Shown here in pieces: positions 1-8,443 of a DNA stretch of 50,203 nucleotides. Position numbers and translations under genes: made by a program. This stretch comes from Arenibacter amylolyticus. GTDB lineage: Bacteria; Bacteroidota; Bacteroidia; Flavobacteriales; Flavobacteriaceae. Under the pieces are notes generated by a model, which saw nothing but the letters and a program-made list of their open reading frames with translations, did not search any database and was not told the DNA's origin. The stretch covers positions 1 to 50,203 of the forward strand of contig NZ_MTAZ01000012.1 in NCBI RefSeq assembly GCF_002150785.1, given 5' to 3'. Every line of letters begins with the position of its first letter. Within the stretch, counting starts at the first letter, position 1.

Positions 1-364
1 CTTACCTGATAATTTTGACTACACACAACTTTTGAGCTTGATCCTATTTTAACTAGACTGTGTAAAAATGATTCCCCAGGTGGCTAGATGATATTTGAAA
101 CGTCTTTTCCCCTATATGGATGGTGGTGTGTCGGTTTGTAAGTGTGCGCAGCTGCTTTTATAGGTCCCAGGGGGTGGTTGGTAAGGGTGCGCTTTTTCAA
201 TCAGTTAAGTTTTAGTTATTGGAATAAGGTGCTATTGCTAATAGGTGTTGGGATTAAATATGTTCTATTGAGTAACTAAAATTATAAAGATTAGTTATTT
301 TTGAGGCGAAACCTTTTTGGGGATTGGTTGTAATCTTCCTCTGTCATTAATTTTTTTGAGTACT
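1..364. other. Non-coding left edge upstream of the sulfatase gene
   Basis: No open frame here looks like a real gene, and I see no RNA gene or repeat. The only signal is a TAnnTTTG element at 296-303. Whatever lies to the left of the window cannot be judged. Confidence 0.5.
296..303 (+). promoter_or_regulatory. Putative Bacteroidota -7 element for the sulfatase
   Basis: TATTTTTG matches TAnnTTTG exactly, about 60 bases before the chosen ATG. A TTG at 268-270 lies 25 bases upstream, slightly beyond the usual 17-23 spacing, so the -33 half is weak. Inference from motif and position only. Confidence 0.4.
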
Positions 365-1843
365 ATGCATTTATTATATCGATTTGGATTTTTATTGTTT
401 GTTGTTGTTAGTGTAATCTCTTGTAAAACTAACGGAAAATCGTCTTCTTCCAAGGAGGAGGCCGTTAACCAAGAATCAGTTTCTTCTTTAGGGAAACCCA
501 ATATCATATATATTCTTGCCGATGATTTGGGGTATGGGGATCTCAGTGTTTTGGGGCAGGAAAAATTTACCACTCCCAATATAGATAAGTTGGTTGCGCA
601 AGGGATGTTGTTTACACAGCATTATTCCGGGAGTACGGTTTGTGCTCCTTCCCGCTCTGCATTGATGACTGGTATGCACACAGGGAACACAGTGATTAGA
701 GGTAATTACGAGATTCAGCCAGAGGGGCAGTATCCACTTCCTAAAGGCACAAATACACTTGCAAAATTCCTTAAAGATGCTGGCTATACCACGGGGGCTT
801 TTGGTAAATGGGGACTTGGTTACCCCGGTTCTGAAGGAGATCCCAATTACCAGGGGTTCGATACTTTCTATGGGTATAACTGCCAGCGGGTGGGACATAA
901 TTACTATCCCCAGCATCTATGGGCTAATCAAGATTCTATTGTGTTGGCTGGGAATGCTGAACATCAGAGAGGGGAGTATGCTCCTGATCTTATTCATGAT
1001 AAGACCCTTCAGTTTATAGAGGAAAATAAGGATGGGCCTTTCTTTGCCTATGTGCCTACTATTATCCCTCATGCAGAATTGGTGGTACCCGAAGAAATCC
1101 ATGAGCAATACAGTGGTAAGTTTGAGCCCGAAACTCCCTATAGAGGGGTAGATAGAAGCAAGGCTAAAGGTTATGGGGGGTATGGCTCCCAAGCAGAGCC
1201 ACACGCAGCCTTTGTTGGTATGGTGCGACTCCTAGATCAGCAGGTGGGTGAAATTGTTGAAAAGGTAGAGGAGTTGGGAATAGCAGAAAATACTATAATA
1301 ATATTCACTTCTGATAATGGTCCGCACAAGGAAGGCGGGGCAGACCCAGATTACTTCAATAGCAATGGTCCTTTTAAAGGTTATAAGCGCGATTTGTACG
1401 AAGGTGGTATCCGCGTTCCCATGGCAGTTAAATGGCCTAAGGTTATAGAGGAGGGGGTTGCTACAGATCATGTTTCTGCATTTTGGGACGTTTTTCCTAC
1501 TTTGATAGATATGTTAGGCGGGGAGAAGCTGTCCAATCTGGATGGGATTTCATTTTTACCTACCCTACTGGGAGATGAGGAAAAACAACAAAATCATCCC
1601 TATCTCTACTGGGAGTTTCACGAGTTGGGAGGAAGACAAGCGGTTAGAATGGGGGATTGGAAAAGTGTAAAGTACAACGTTCTAAAAGACCCGAATGCAA
1701 AATTGGAATTGTACAATCTTTCAACCGACATTGGAGAGGAGCATAATATTGCGGAAGACCATCCAGCAATAGTGAAGGAAATGGAGAAGATCTTAAAAGA
1801 GGCTAGAACTCCCTCAGAGGTCTTTACCTTTGGGGCTTCTTAA
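365..1843 (+). CDS. Lipoprotein arylsulfatase, formylglycine (Cys) type
   Basis: A sulfatase that hydrolyses sulfate esters, probably on sulfated polysaccharide or small aryl substrates, from the cell envelope. The frame is open from 317, but the ATG at 365 gives a clean lipoprotein signal (hydrophobic run, then VISC with lipid Cys20), so I start there (492 residues). The N-terminal metal site is seen as LADD (Asp53, Asp54). The S1 signature CAPSR follows at 93-97, with Cys93 as the residue converted to formylglycine. Further family motifs such as FTSDNGPH lie downstream. The length is normal. It stands alone: no SusC/D, glycosidase or maturase gene is next to it, so the substrate cannot be named. 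Maturation needs an FGE or anSME enzyme encoded elsewhere. The family call is firm; arylsulfatase in the strict sense is a guess. Confidence 0.9.
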   Translation: MHLLYRFGFLLFVVVSVISCKTNGKSSSSKEEAVNQESVSSLGKPNIIYILADDLGYGDLSVLGQEKFTTPNIDKLVAQGMLFTQHYSGSTVCAPSRSALMTGMHTGNTVIRGNYEIQPEGQYPLPKGTNTLAKFLKDAGYTTGAFGKWGLGYPGSEGDPNYQGFDTFYGYNCQRVGHNYYPQHLWANQDSIVLAGNAEHQRGEYAPDLIHDKTLQFIEENKDGPFFAYVPTIIPHAELVVPEEIHEQYSGKFEPETPYRGVDRSKAKGYGGYGSQAEPHAAFVGMVRLLDQQVGEIVEKVEELGIAENTIIIFTSDNGPHKEGGADPDYFNSNGPFKGYKRDLYEGGIRVPMAVKWPKVIEEGVATDHVSAFWDVFPTLIDMLGGEKLSNLDGISFLPTLLGDEEKQQNHPYLYWEFHELGGRQAVRMGDWKSVKYNVLKDPNAKLELYNLSTDIGEEHNIAEDHPAIVKEMEKILKEARTPSEVFTFGAS

Positions 1844-1849
1844 AGAAAT

Positions 1850-1887
1850 ATGGCATGTATTGCTAATGAATTTGCAATACATGCCAT
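1850..1887 (+). terminator. Intrinsic terminator after the sulfatase
   Basis: A perfect 14-bp inverted repeat (1850-1863 and 1874-1887) with a 10-base loop starts six bases after the stop codon. An AT-rich tail (TTTAAATTT) follows. Confidence 0.75.
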
Positions 1888-1979
1888 GATTTAAATTTCT
1901 TCATAATTTTGTTGGACTCTTGTGTTAATTTAATGTAAGTTTGTCCAGCTGTTTTTTCACTTGAAGAAAAGGATAAAAC

Positions 1980-2054
1980 GGGGTATTAGCTCAGTTGGTT
2001 TAGAGCGCTGCCTTGACAGGGCAGAGGTCACTGGTTCGAATCCAGTATGTCCCA
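1980..2054 (+). tRNA. tRNA-Val (anticodon GAC)
   Basis: A full cloverleaf can be folded. The acceptor is GGGGTAT with ATGTCCC (one G-U and one U-G pair). The D arm is GCTC/GAGC with a GG-containing loop. The anticodon stem is CTGCC/GGCAG around loop TTGACAG, giving anticodon GAC, which reads GTC and GTT (valine). The T arm is ACTGG-TTCGAAT-CCAGT. The discriminator base is A and the 3' CCA is not encoded, so it must be added after transcription, as is usual in this phylum. The gene is single and lies between the sulfatase terminator and the end of murF. Confidence 0.95.
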
Positions 2055-2066
2055 CAAAACACTTTA

Positions 2067-2086
2067 AAGCGCCGCTTGTAGCGCTT
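2067..2086 (-). terminator. Weak hairpin at the end of murF
   Basis: The 6-bp GC-rich stem AAGCGC/GCGCTT (2067-2072, 2081-2086) overlaps the murF stop codon. Read on the minus strand it is followed by TTTAAAGTGTTTTG. It may end murF transcription and could also slow tRNA read-through; the tail is poor. Confidence 0.4.
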
Positions 2087-3359
2087 AGAGAAGGTCTGTT
2101 AATCTTTCCAAAGCCATTCCTCTAGATCCCTTTATTAGTATTGTAGCTCCCTCCGTGGAAATATTCCCTATGTGTTCTTTAAGTACTTCAAAGGATGAAT
2201 ATTTGTGTAGGGAAGTTGTAGTTTGATGGAAGTTTTCACCAATCAATACTACCGTATCAAAATTCATTTCTGCGGCAAGGTCTGCAATGGCTTGATGCTC
2301 TTTTTTTGCTGAACTACCCAGCTCAAACATATCCCCTAAAAAAGCAATCTTACGCGTTGCTTTTATTGAATGGAGGTTTTCCAAGGCGGCCTTCATGCTA
2401 GTGGGATTGGCATTGTAGGCGTCCAAGATAATCTGAGTGCCGTTTTTTTCTATTACTTGTGAACGATTGTTTTTTGGGTTGTAATTCTCCAAGGCTGACT
2501 TAATTGCTGATAGAGGTACCTTAAAATAGTGGCCCATAAGTATTGCTGCACAACAGTTGGTGAAGTTATAGCTGCCAATTAACCTGCTTTCTATGGTTAC
2601 TTCCTTTACTTTTAAAGTGACATAGGGGTTGCACCCCTGGAATATTATAGGCAGGTGGTTTTGTGGGTGCTGGCTATACCCTAATTTATTGTCGGTATTT
2701 GCAAGTCGTTGAACCTGTATTGGATCATCGGCATTAAAAAAGACAAGATTATTGTTTGTCAGCAGGTAGTCATAGAGTTCGCTCTTGGCTGCAATAACCC
2801 CTTCCTCGCTACCAAATCCCTCTAGATGTGCTTTTCCAAAATTGGTGATATAGCCGTAATCTGGTTGGGCCAATTGGCAAAGGAAACCGATTTCATTAGG
2901 GTGGTTGGCACCCATTTCCACTATGGCGATTTCCGTATCGGACGTTATGGAAAGAAGGGTTAGCGGAACTCCAATATGGTTGTTTAGGTTCCCTTTGGTA
3001 GCAATGGTCTTGTATTTTTCTGAAAGTACTGCTGTGATAAGCTCCTTGGTAGTGGTCTTTCCATTGCTACCGGTTAGCCCTATGATCTTTGCGCTGCAAA
3101 ATTGCCTGTGATATTGCGCTAACTGTTGTAGGGTGTCTAGAACATCATCAACTAAAATGAAGCGCTCCGAACCTGCCAATTCGCGTTTATCTACAAGAGC
3201 ATAGGAGGCCCCTTTTTCCAAGGCTTCCGATGCGTAGTCGTTTCCATCAAAATTATCACCCTTTAGTGCAAAGAATAAGCAGTTTTGGGATACTTTTCTA
3301 GTGTCCGTACATATATCCGGATACTTTAAAAAAAGGCTGTGCAGTTGTTCTATTGTCAT
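2085..3359 (-). CDS. murF: UDP-N-acetylmuramoyl-tripeptide--D-alanyl-D-alanine ligase
   Basis: MurF adds the D-Ala-D-Ala dipeptide to UDP-MurNAc-tripeptide using ATP, the last cytoplasmic step of peptidoglycan precursor synthesis. The protein has 424 residues, normal for Bacteroidota MurF. An N-terminal substrate domain (TDTRKV, then ALKGDNFDGNDY) comes first. The Mur-ligase P-loop GLTGSNGKTTTKE has its Lys at 101. The central domain has VEMGANHPNEIGFL, and the C-terminal domain has LDAYNANPTSM and AFLGDMFELG. It lies downstream of gldJ on the same strand, but a strong hairpin separates the two, so expression may be independent. Confidence 0.96.
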   Translation of the reverse strand: MTIEQLHSLFLKYPDICTDTRKVSQNCLFFALKGDNFDGNDYASEALEKGASYALVDKRELAGSERFILVDDVLDTLQQLAQYHRQFCSAKIIGLTGSNGKTTTKELITAVLSEKYKTIATKGNLNNHIGVPLTLLSITSDTEIAIVEMGANHPNEIGFLCQLAQPDYGYITNFGKAHLEGFGSEEGVIAAKSELYDYLLTNNNLVFFNADDPIQVQRLANTDNKLGYSQHPQNHLPIIFQGCNPYVTLKVKEVTIESRLIGSYNFTNCCAAILMGHYFKVPLSAIKSALENYNPKNNRSQVIEKNGTQIILDAYNANPTSMKAALENLHSIKATRKIAFLGDMFELGSSAKKEHQAIADLAAEMNFDTVVLIGENFHQTTTSLHKYSSFEVLKEHIGNISTEGATILIKGSRGMALERLTDLL

Positions 3360-3370
3360 TGGTCGAAGAT

Positions 3371-3407
3371 AGAAAAAAAGCCCTTTTATGTAAAGGGCTT
3401 TTTTTCT
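3371..3407 (-). terminator. Terminator between gldJ and murF
   Basis: An almost perfect palindrome (AGAAAAAAAGCCCTTT at 3371-3386, complement ending at 3407) with a short loop. Its flanking A and T runs let it work in either direction; by position it ends gldJ. Confidence 0.8.
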
Positions 3408-3432
3408 ATAATTATTTAGGTGGGAGAGTGTC

Positions 3433-5097
3433 TTATTTTCGCACTTTCTTGCTTCTAGGTGTTTTGTTATTTGTTTTGGATTTGGAACCTACCCTAGACA
3501 TGGCACATCTAAATCCAATATAATCCGTTGCCATATATTGAGGTAGGTACCTTCTTTGGGCCGGATCTAGCCAATAGGCTCTGTCTCTCCAAGAACCTCC
3601 TTTATATACCCTAACTTCGTCATTTATCAAAGTAGTTCTGTTGTTAGAGGTATCGTAAGCTCTTACTAACTCCCCATCCTCATTTACCTGAACCTTGCTC
3701 ACTGGGGAATTGTACATTTTCTTTGCATTATTGTCATCTGTATCTCCACTAGTAAATCTGTCGTAGTAGCGGGTAGATCCTGGTTCCCCATCTCTATATC
3801 CGCGGTTGTCGCTAGTAGAGAAATTGGTTCTTAGGAAGGTCTCTTCCTCTCCAACGGGGACCATTTTAATTTCTCCCGGTAGATTTCTAGCTAAGATTTT
3901 CCCATTGGGCATGGTGTCGTAAACAACGGAGTCCCTTATTACTTTCACTTTTCCGTCCTCTCCAATGGCGGTTTTCATAAATACGTTCCCTCTAAAATAG
4001 TTGAAGTCGCTTACTTCATCATCTACGATGGGTCGGTACACATCCGCTACCCATTCGGCCACGTTACCAGCCATATCATACAGACCAAAATCATTGGGCT
4101 TATACGATTTTACTTCCGCAGTAATATCGGCACCGTCATCGGACCATCCTGCAATTCCGCCATAATCTCCTTTCCCTTGTTTAAAGTTGGCCAATTGGTC
4201 CCCTCTTCCTACGCGCTGTCCATTTCTGGTGTAGTTTCCTTCCCATGGATACTTCTTTCGTCCCCTATAGTTATTGTACTCTCTACTACCTATTTGGGCT
4301 TGGGCAGCATATTCCCATTCGGTTTCGGTGGGAAGTCTGTATTCAGGTAAAATTACGCCGCTGCTTCGTTTTGCAAATACAGAAACGGAATCCCTCTTGC
4401 GTTTCCCTTGCAGGGAATCTATCTGTCCATTGTAAACAGATTCTGGTCGGTTAAGATAGGCTTCGGTGCTAAAGCTGCCATCTATTTCTCCTGTGACTAC
4501 TTTGTATTTTGCGTCCTTGGAAAGGTAGCCTTCCCGTTCTAGCATTACTTCATTTACACGGTCTGTTCTCCAAGCGGCAAATTGGGTGGCTTGTATCCAG
4601 TTTACTCCCACCACGGGATATTCTGCATAGGCAGGGTGTCTTAAGTAATTATTGGTCATGGTTTCATTATAGCCCAACCTGTTTCTCCATACCAGAGTAT
4701 CCGGTAGTGCTCCAGTATAAATGTGAACGTATCTTGGGTCTTCTGGAGGATATACGCTTTTAAGGTAGTCTAGGTATTCCAGGTACATCACATTGGTAAC
4801 CTCTGTTTCATCCATATAAAAGGACTGTACGTGTTGGGAGGTTGGCGTATTATTCCAATCCTTCATCACGTCATCTTGAACCTGCCCTTTGGTGAAAGTT
4901 CCCCCTTCTATAAAAACGAGCCCTGGGGCGGTTTCCTGTTCCTTAAAGTCTGAATTATATTGAAATCCTCCCTCCTTGGCGTTAATTTTCCAGCCTGTGG
5001 CTCGCGAGGTGTTTTTGGACGATGCATTTTTGCAACTTGTAAAACCACCCGCTACAATTGCACAGGAGAGTACAACTTTGATGAATTCTTTTTTCAT
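3433..5097 (-). CDS. gldJ: Gliding motility / type IX secretion lipoprotein GldJ
   Basis: GldJ is an outer-membrane-associated lipoprotein of the gliding motor and type IX secretion system; in Flavobacterium johnsoniae it is needed for both and stabilises GldK. The 554-residue protein starts with a lipoprotein signal (MKKEFIKVVL..., lipid Cys22). A formylglycine-generating-enzyme-like fold follows: GGTFTKGQVQ, then MDETEVTNVMYLEYL, a tryptophan-rich core (RLPTETEWEYAAQAQIG) and GLYDMAGNVAEWVADVY, ending in VYKGGSWRDRAYW and GFRCAMSRVG. The C-terminal tail is very basic (SKSKTNNKTPRSKKVRK). GldJ uses the fold structurally and is not regarded as an active sulfatase maturase. It lies divergent from porV, with murF downstream. 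Confidence 0.96.
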   Translation of the reverse strand: MKKEFIKVVLSCAIVAGGFTSCKNASSKNTSRATGWKINAKEGGFQYNSDFKEQETAPGLVFIEGGTFTKGQVQDDVMKDWNNTPTSQHVQSFYMDETEVTNVMYLEYLDYLKSVYPPEDPRYVHIYTGALPDTLVWRNRLGYNETMTNNYLRHPAYAEYPVVGVNWIQATQFAAWRTDRVNEVMLEREGYLSKDAKYKVVTGEIDGSFSTEAYLNRPESVYNGQIDSLQGKRKRDSVSVFAKRSSGVILPEYRLPTETEWEYAAQAQIGSREYNNYRGRKKYPWEGNYTRNGQRVGRGDQLANFKQGKGDYGGIAGWSDDGADITAEVKSYKPNDFGLYDMAGNVAEWVADVYRPIVDDEVSDFNYFRGNVFMKTAIGEDGKVKVIRDSVVYDTMPNGKILARNLPGEIKMVPVGEEETFLRTNFSTSDNRGYRDGEPGSTRYYDRFTSGDTDDNNAKKMYNSPVSKVQVNEDGELVRAYDTSNNRTTLINDEVRVYKGGSWRDRAYWLDPAQRRYLPQYMATDYIGFRCAMSRVGSKSKTNNKTPRSKKVRK

Positions 5098-5532
5098 AAT
5101 TAGGACTTGAGTTCAAAAACAAACCTCCAAATAGAAGTCTGTTATTTTTATTCTTTAATAATTTGTGTCGCTTTTGGCATATAAAACGATGATTGAGGCA
5201 TAATATTTTATAGGGGTCAAAATTAATTTATCCCGAAAATGATTTACGCAGTCAACCATAGTTACATATAAATAACGGCTGATAATTTAATCTAGTATGG
5301 GTGGTGGTTACTTCTTTCGCGAAAAATATAAAAAATATTTTAATCAGGTGCGATTGACACCCAAGGTTGGTCATTAATCGCGAATATTAAACTATTTTGG
5401 CAAAAAAAAAATTAGCTTTCTACAAGATAATATTAAAATAGACGTTTAATATGGTAGTAGGACTATAATTATATTTTATTTAATTATAATTGACCAGTTT
5501 TACGCCAATCGTATTAACTAGACTTTTAAAAA
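5098..5532. other. Divergent gldJ-porV intergenic region
   Basis: This very AT-rich 435-base stretch has no credible gene. It carries one exact -7 motif facing gldJ (5218-5225), near-matches facing porV, and several A or T runs. In F. johnsoniae porU lies in this neighbourhood; here the space is far too short for it. Confidence 0.6.
5218..5225 (-). promoter_or_regulatory. Putative -7 element for gldJ
   Basis: On the minus strand this reads TAATTTTG, an exact TAnnTTTG, about 120 bases before the gldJ ATG. No TTG sits at the right distance upstream, so support is from one half only. Confidence 0.3.
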
Positions 5533-6678
5533 ATGAAAAATTTTGTAATACTATGTCTGTTTTGTGTGGTAATTAAAGTGTCGGCACAAGAAGACAGGGT
5601 TATAACCACTGCTGTCCCTTTCCTGACTATAGCAGCCGATGCTAGGGCTTCTGGTATGGGGGATATGGGCGTGGCAACCTCTATGGATGCTTTTTCACAA
5701 CAGTGGAATCCCGCTAAATTTGCCTTTGCAGATCGAAAAATGGGTTTCGGACTTAGTTATACCCCCTATCTTGAAAGTATAATTACAGATATTTCATTGC
5801 TCAGTGCAAGTTTTCACAATAAAATAAATGATAGGAGTGCGTTTGCTATTGGTATCCGCTATTTTACCTTAGGAGAAATAGAGCTGCGGCAATTTGCTGG
5901 AGATCCAGGGAGATTGGCCAAGCCTAATGAAGTGGCTTTTGATGGATCCTATTCCTTAAAGTTAAGTCAGACTTTTTCCATGTCCGTTGCAGGGCGCTTT
6001 ATAAGCTCCAATCTTAAGCTGCCAGACAACGGGAGTGAAGATTCTAAGGCGGCAAGTTCCTTTGCGGTTGATGTTTCCGGTTATTATAGGTCTAGAGAAA
6101 GGATCTATGAGAATTTTGATGGTCGATGGAGGGCCGGTTTCAATATTTCTAACCTAGGTGGGAAGATGAAATATGATGATGGGGGACAAGAGAATTTCTT
6201 GCCCACAAATTTAAAGGCTGGGGTAGGGTTCGATTTTATTTTAGATCAAGATAACGTAATAGGGCTCACCACGGAATTCAATAAATTGTTGGTGCCTACA
6301 CCTAAAGATTTTAATGATGATGGAGTAATTAATGCTGCCGATAACGATGTGTATCAGCAGATTTCTTTTTTTGAAGGGGTTTTTAAGTCCTTCGGCGATG
6401 CTCCCGGAGGGTTTAATGAGGAGCTTAAAGAGTTAACATGGGCTTTGGGTGCAGAATATGTATATCAGGAGTCCTTTATGTTGCGGACAGGGTATTTTAA
6501 TGAGAACGATCAAAAAGGCTCTAGGAAGTTTTTCACCTTAGGTGCCGGATTCAAATATAGAACGGCTCAGATAGACCTTTCTTATTTGTTCTCTACCTCC
6601 AAGGTGAGAAATCCGCTAGAAAATACCTTGCGGTTCTCCTTGACCTTTAATTTAGGGGATGAATTTTACAATAATTAA
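5533..6678 (+). CDS. porV: Type IX secretion outer-membrane protein PorV
   Basis: PorV (LptO) is a FadL-like beta barrel that shuttles type IX cargo from the SprA translocon to the attachment complex. The 381-residue protein has a signal peptide (about residues 1-18, cleaved after VSA). The family N-terminus follows: AVPFLTIAADARASGMGDMG, then SQQWNPAKFAF. The protein ends in an amphipathic strand with aromatic residues, as barrels do. An EF-hand-like loop is seen at residues 259-270 (DFNDDGVINAAD), probably an extracellular calcium-binding loop. In related flavobacteria porU precedes porV; it is absent here, and porV has its own upstream region and a terminator behind it. Confidence 0.95.
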   Translation: MKNFVILCLFCVVIKVSAQEDRVITTAVPFLTIAADARASGMGDMGVATSMDAFSQQWNPAKFAFADRKMGFGLSYTPYLESIITDISLLSASFHNKINDRSAFAIGIRYFTLGEIELRQFAGDPGRLAKPNEVAFDGSYSLKLSQTFSMSVAGRFISSNLKLPDNGSEDSKAASSFAVDVSGYYRSRERIYENFDGRWRAGFNISNLGGKMKYDDGGQENFLPTNLKAGVGFDFILDQDNVIGLTTEFNKLLVPTPKDFNDDGVINAADNDVYQQISFFEGVFKSFGDAPGGFNEELKELTWALGAEYVYQESFMLRTGYFNENDQKGSRKFFTLGAGFKYRTAQIDLSYLFSTSKVRNPLENTLRFSLTFNLGDEFYNN

Positions 6679-6708
6679 ATAAGCGATACTTTATTTGATA
6701 AGTATCCG

Positions 6709-6730
6709 AAACCTGCCCTTGTGCAGGTTT
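6709..6730 (+). terminator. Terminator after porV
   Basis: Stem AAACCTGC/GCAGGTTT (8 bp, loop of six), followed by TGTTTATTTTTG. Confidence 0.75.
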
Positions 6731-6767
6731 TGTTTATTTTTGTTGGTATTTTATATAGGTATGTATC

Positions 6768-7253
6768 ATGATAAAGAAGAATATAAGTTTTGAGTTGTTG
6801 GTGTATCCATCCAGTGAAGACCTGGGGGAAAAGGACAGGGAATTGCTGAAAATAGCCGTTGAGGCTCGGAAAAAAGCCTACGCTCCCTATTCCAATTTTA
6901 AGGTAGGGGCGGCCATCCTCTTGGCTAACGGTGAGGTAGTTCAGGGAAATAACCAAGAAAATGCCTGCTACCCAGCAGGATTGTGTGCAGAAAGGGTGGC
7001 TATTTATTACGCAGCTGCAAAATATCCCAACGTTCCTATTCTTAGCATTGCCATCAGTGCTACATCTACTACCTATGTAATGGATACCCCCGCTGCACCT
7101 TGTGGAAATTGCCGACAGTCCATTTCGGAATACGAAATCAAACAAAAGACTCCTATTTCACTTATTATGACCGGTGAAACTGGGGAAGTCCTAAAATGTC
7201 ACTCCGTTGCAGATATTCTTCCCCTTCCTTTTAATAGTAGCTTTTTAGGCTAA
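6768..7253 (+). CDS. cdd: Cytidine deaminase
   Basis: Converts cytidine and deoxycytidine to uridine and deoxyuridine in pyrimidine salvage; a small zinc enzyme, normally a tetramer. The 161 residues contain YSNFKVGAAI (substrate loop), the catalytic CAE (Cys73, Glu75 as proton shuttle) and PCGNC (Cys112 and Cys115 as zinc ligands). Length and motif spacing match homotetrameric CDAs. The porV terminator lies just upstream, so it probably starts from a promoter in the short gap. The next gene, pdhA, is unrelated and 187 bases away. Confidence 0.95.
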   Translation: MIKKNISFELLVYPSSEDLGEKDRELLKIAVEARKKAYAPYSNFKVGAAILLANGEVVQGNNQENACYPAGLCAERVAIYYAAAKYPNVPILSIAISATSTTYVMDTPAAPCGNCRQSISEYEIKQKTPISLIMTGETGEVLKCHSVADILPLPFNSSFLG

Positions 7254-7368
7254 AATAGATAGAGGTTTTTTACTATTTAGTGGCTTCCATAGTTCTTAGG
7301 ATGCGGCTTATAGCGGTTCTTTGTCTAAACCTTTTAAATAATATTTTTTTCCTATTGATTTATATATG

Positions 7369-7376
7369 TATTTTTG
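7369..7376 (+). promoter_or_regulatory. Putative -7 element for pdhA-pdhC
   Basis: TATTTTTG fits TAnnTTTG, 65 bases before the pdhA ATG, in a very AT-rich gap. No matching -33 TTG is seen. Confidence 0.4.
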
Positions 7377-7440
7377 TTCTCCGTTTTTATTTTAAGCAGG
7401 ACTTTTAAATAATGCGATATACTTCAAAAATTGATAATTA

Positions 7441-8439
7441 ATGGAAAAAATAACCAAAGAGGTCTACCTTAAGTGGTATGAGGACATGTTGTTCTGGAGG
7501 AAATTTGAGGATAAGCTAGCTGCGGCCTACATTCAACAGAAAGTTCGTGGATTTTTACATCTTTACAATGGGCAGGAAGCGGTCCTGGCCGGTGCATTGC
7601 ACGCCATGGATCTAACAAAGGATAGAATGATTACCGCTTATAGAAATCACGTTCAGCCAATAGGGATGGGCGAGGATCCTAAAAAAGTGATGGCAGAACT
7701 CTATGGTAAGGTTACCGGTACCTCTAAAGGTATGGGTGGGTCTATGCATATTTTCTCTAAAGAGCACCGATTTTACGGAGGTCACGGTATTGTAGGGGGG
7801 CAAATTCCTTTGGGAGCTGGCCTAGCCTTTGCAGACAAGTATTTTAAGCGCGATTCTGTTACCATTTGTTATATGGGAGATGGTGCAGTAAGACAGGGGT
7901 CACTACACGAAAGCTTTAACCTAGCGATGCTGTGGAAATTACCAGTAGTTTTTGTATGTGAAAACAACGGGTATGCCATGGGAACCTCCGTGGAAAGAAC
8001 ATCTCATTCCACCGAAATATGGAAGCTTGGCCTCGGTTACGAAATGCCATGTGGTCCTGTAGATGGAATGGATCCTGTTACCGTAGCTCAAGAAATGAGC
8101 AAAGCAATAGAGCGCGCAAGATCTGGAGAAGGTCCTACCTTTTTGGAAATGAAAACGTACCGTTATAGAGGTCATTCCATGTCCGATGCACAGAGCTATA
8201 GAACCAAGGAAGAGGTGGAAGAGTACAAGAAAATAGATCCTATTACCCAAGTGTTAGAGGTAATCAAGGAGAATAAGTACGCTTCGGATGAGGAAATCAA
8301 GGAAATAGATACGAGAGTTAAGGATTTGGTTAAGGAATGTGAAAAATTCGCCGATGAGTCGGATTATCCTCCAATTAGCCAGATTTATGATATGGTCTAC
8401 GAACAAGAGGATTATCCATTTGTACAACATAAAATTTAA
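7441..8439 (+). CDS. pdhA: Pyruvate dehydrogenase E1 component, alpha subunit
   Basis: The thiamine-diphosphate E1 alpha subunit decarboxylates pyruvate and passes the acetyl group to the lipoyl arm of E2. The 332 residues include MITAYRNHVQPIGMG and the diphosphate/Mg site GDG (146-148) followed after about 27 residues by Asn-Asn (175-176). The phosphorylation-loop region RYRGHSMSDAQSYR follows. It is the alpha2-beta2 type, so an E1 beta partner is required; that gene is not in the window, which is usual in flavobacteria. The stop is four bases before the E2 start, so the two form one operon. Confidence 0.95.
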   Translation: MEKITKEVYLKWYEDMLFWRKFEDKLAAAYIQQKVRGFLHLYNGQEAVLAGALHAMDLTKDRMITAYRNHVQPIGMGEDPKKVMAELYGKVTGTSKGMGGSMHIFSKEHRFYGGHGIVGGQIPLGAGLAFADKYFKRDSVTICYMGDGAVRQGSLHESFNLAMLWKLPVVFVCENNGYAMGTSVERTSHSTEIWKLGLGYEMPCGPVDGMDPVTVAQEMSKAIERARSGEGPTFLEMKTYRYRGHSMSDAQSYRTKEEVEEYKKIDPITQVLEVIKENKYASDEEIKEIDTRVKDLVKECEKFADESDYPPISQIYDMVYEQEDYPFVQHKI

Positions 8440-8443
8440 GTAA

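Noticed and set aside
3433-5097. GldJ as a sulfatase-activating FGE for the sulfatase at 365
   Set aside because: The fold is FGE-like but the gene is clearly gldJ (lipoprotein, murF/porV context). GldJ-type proteins are structural parts of the gliding/secretion machine.
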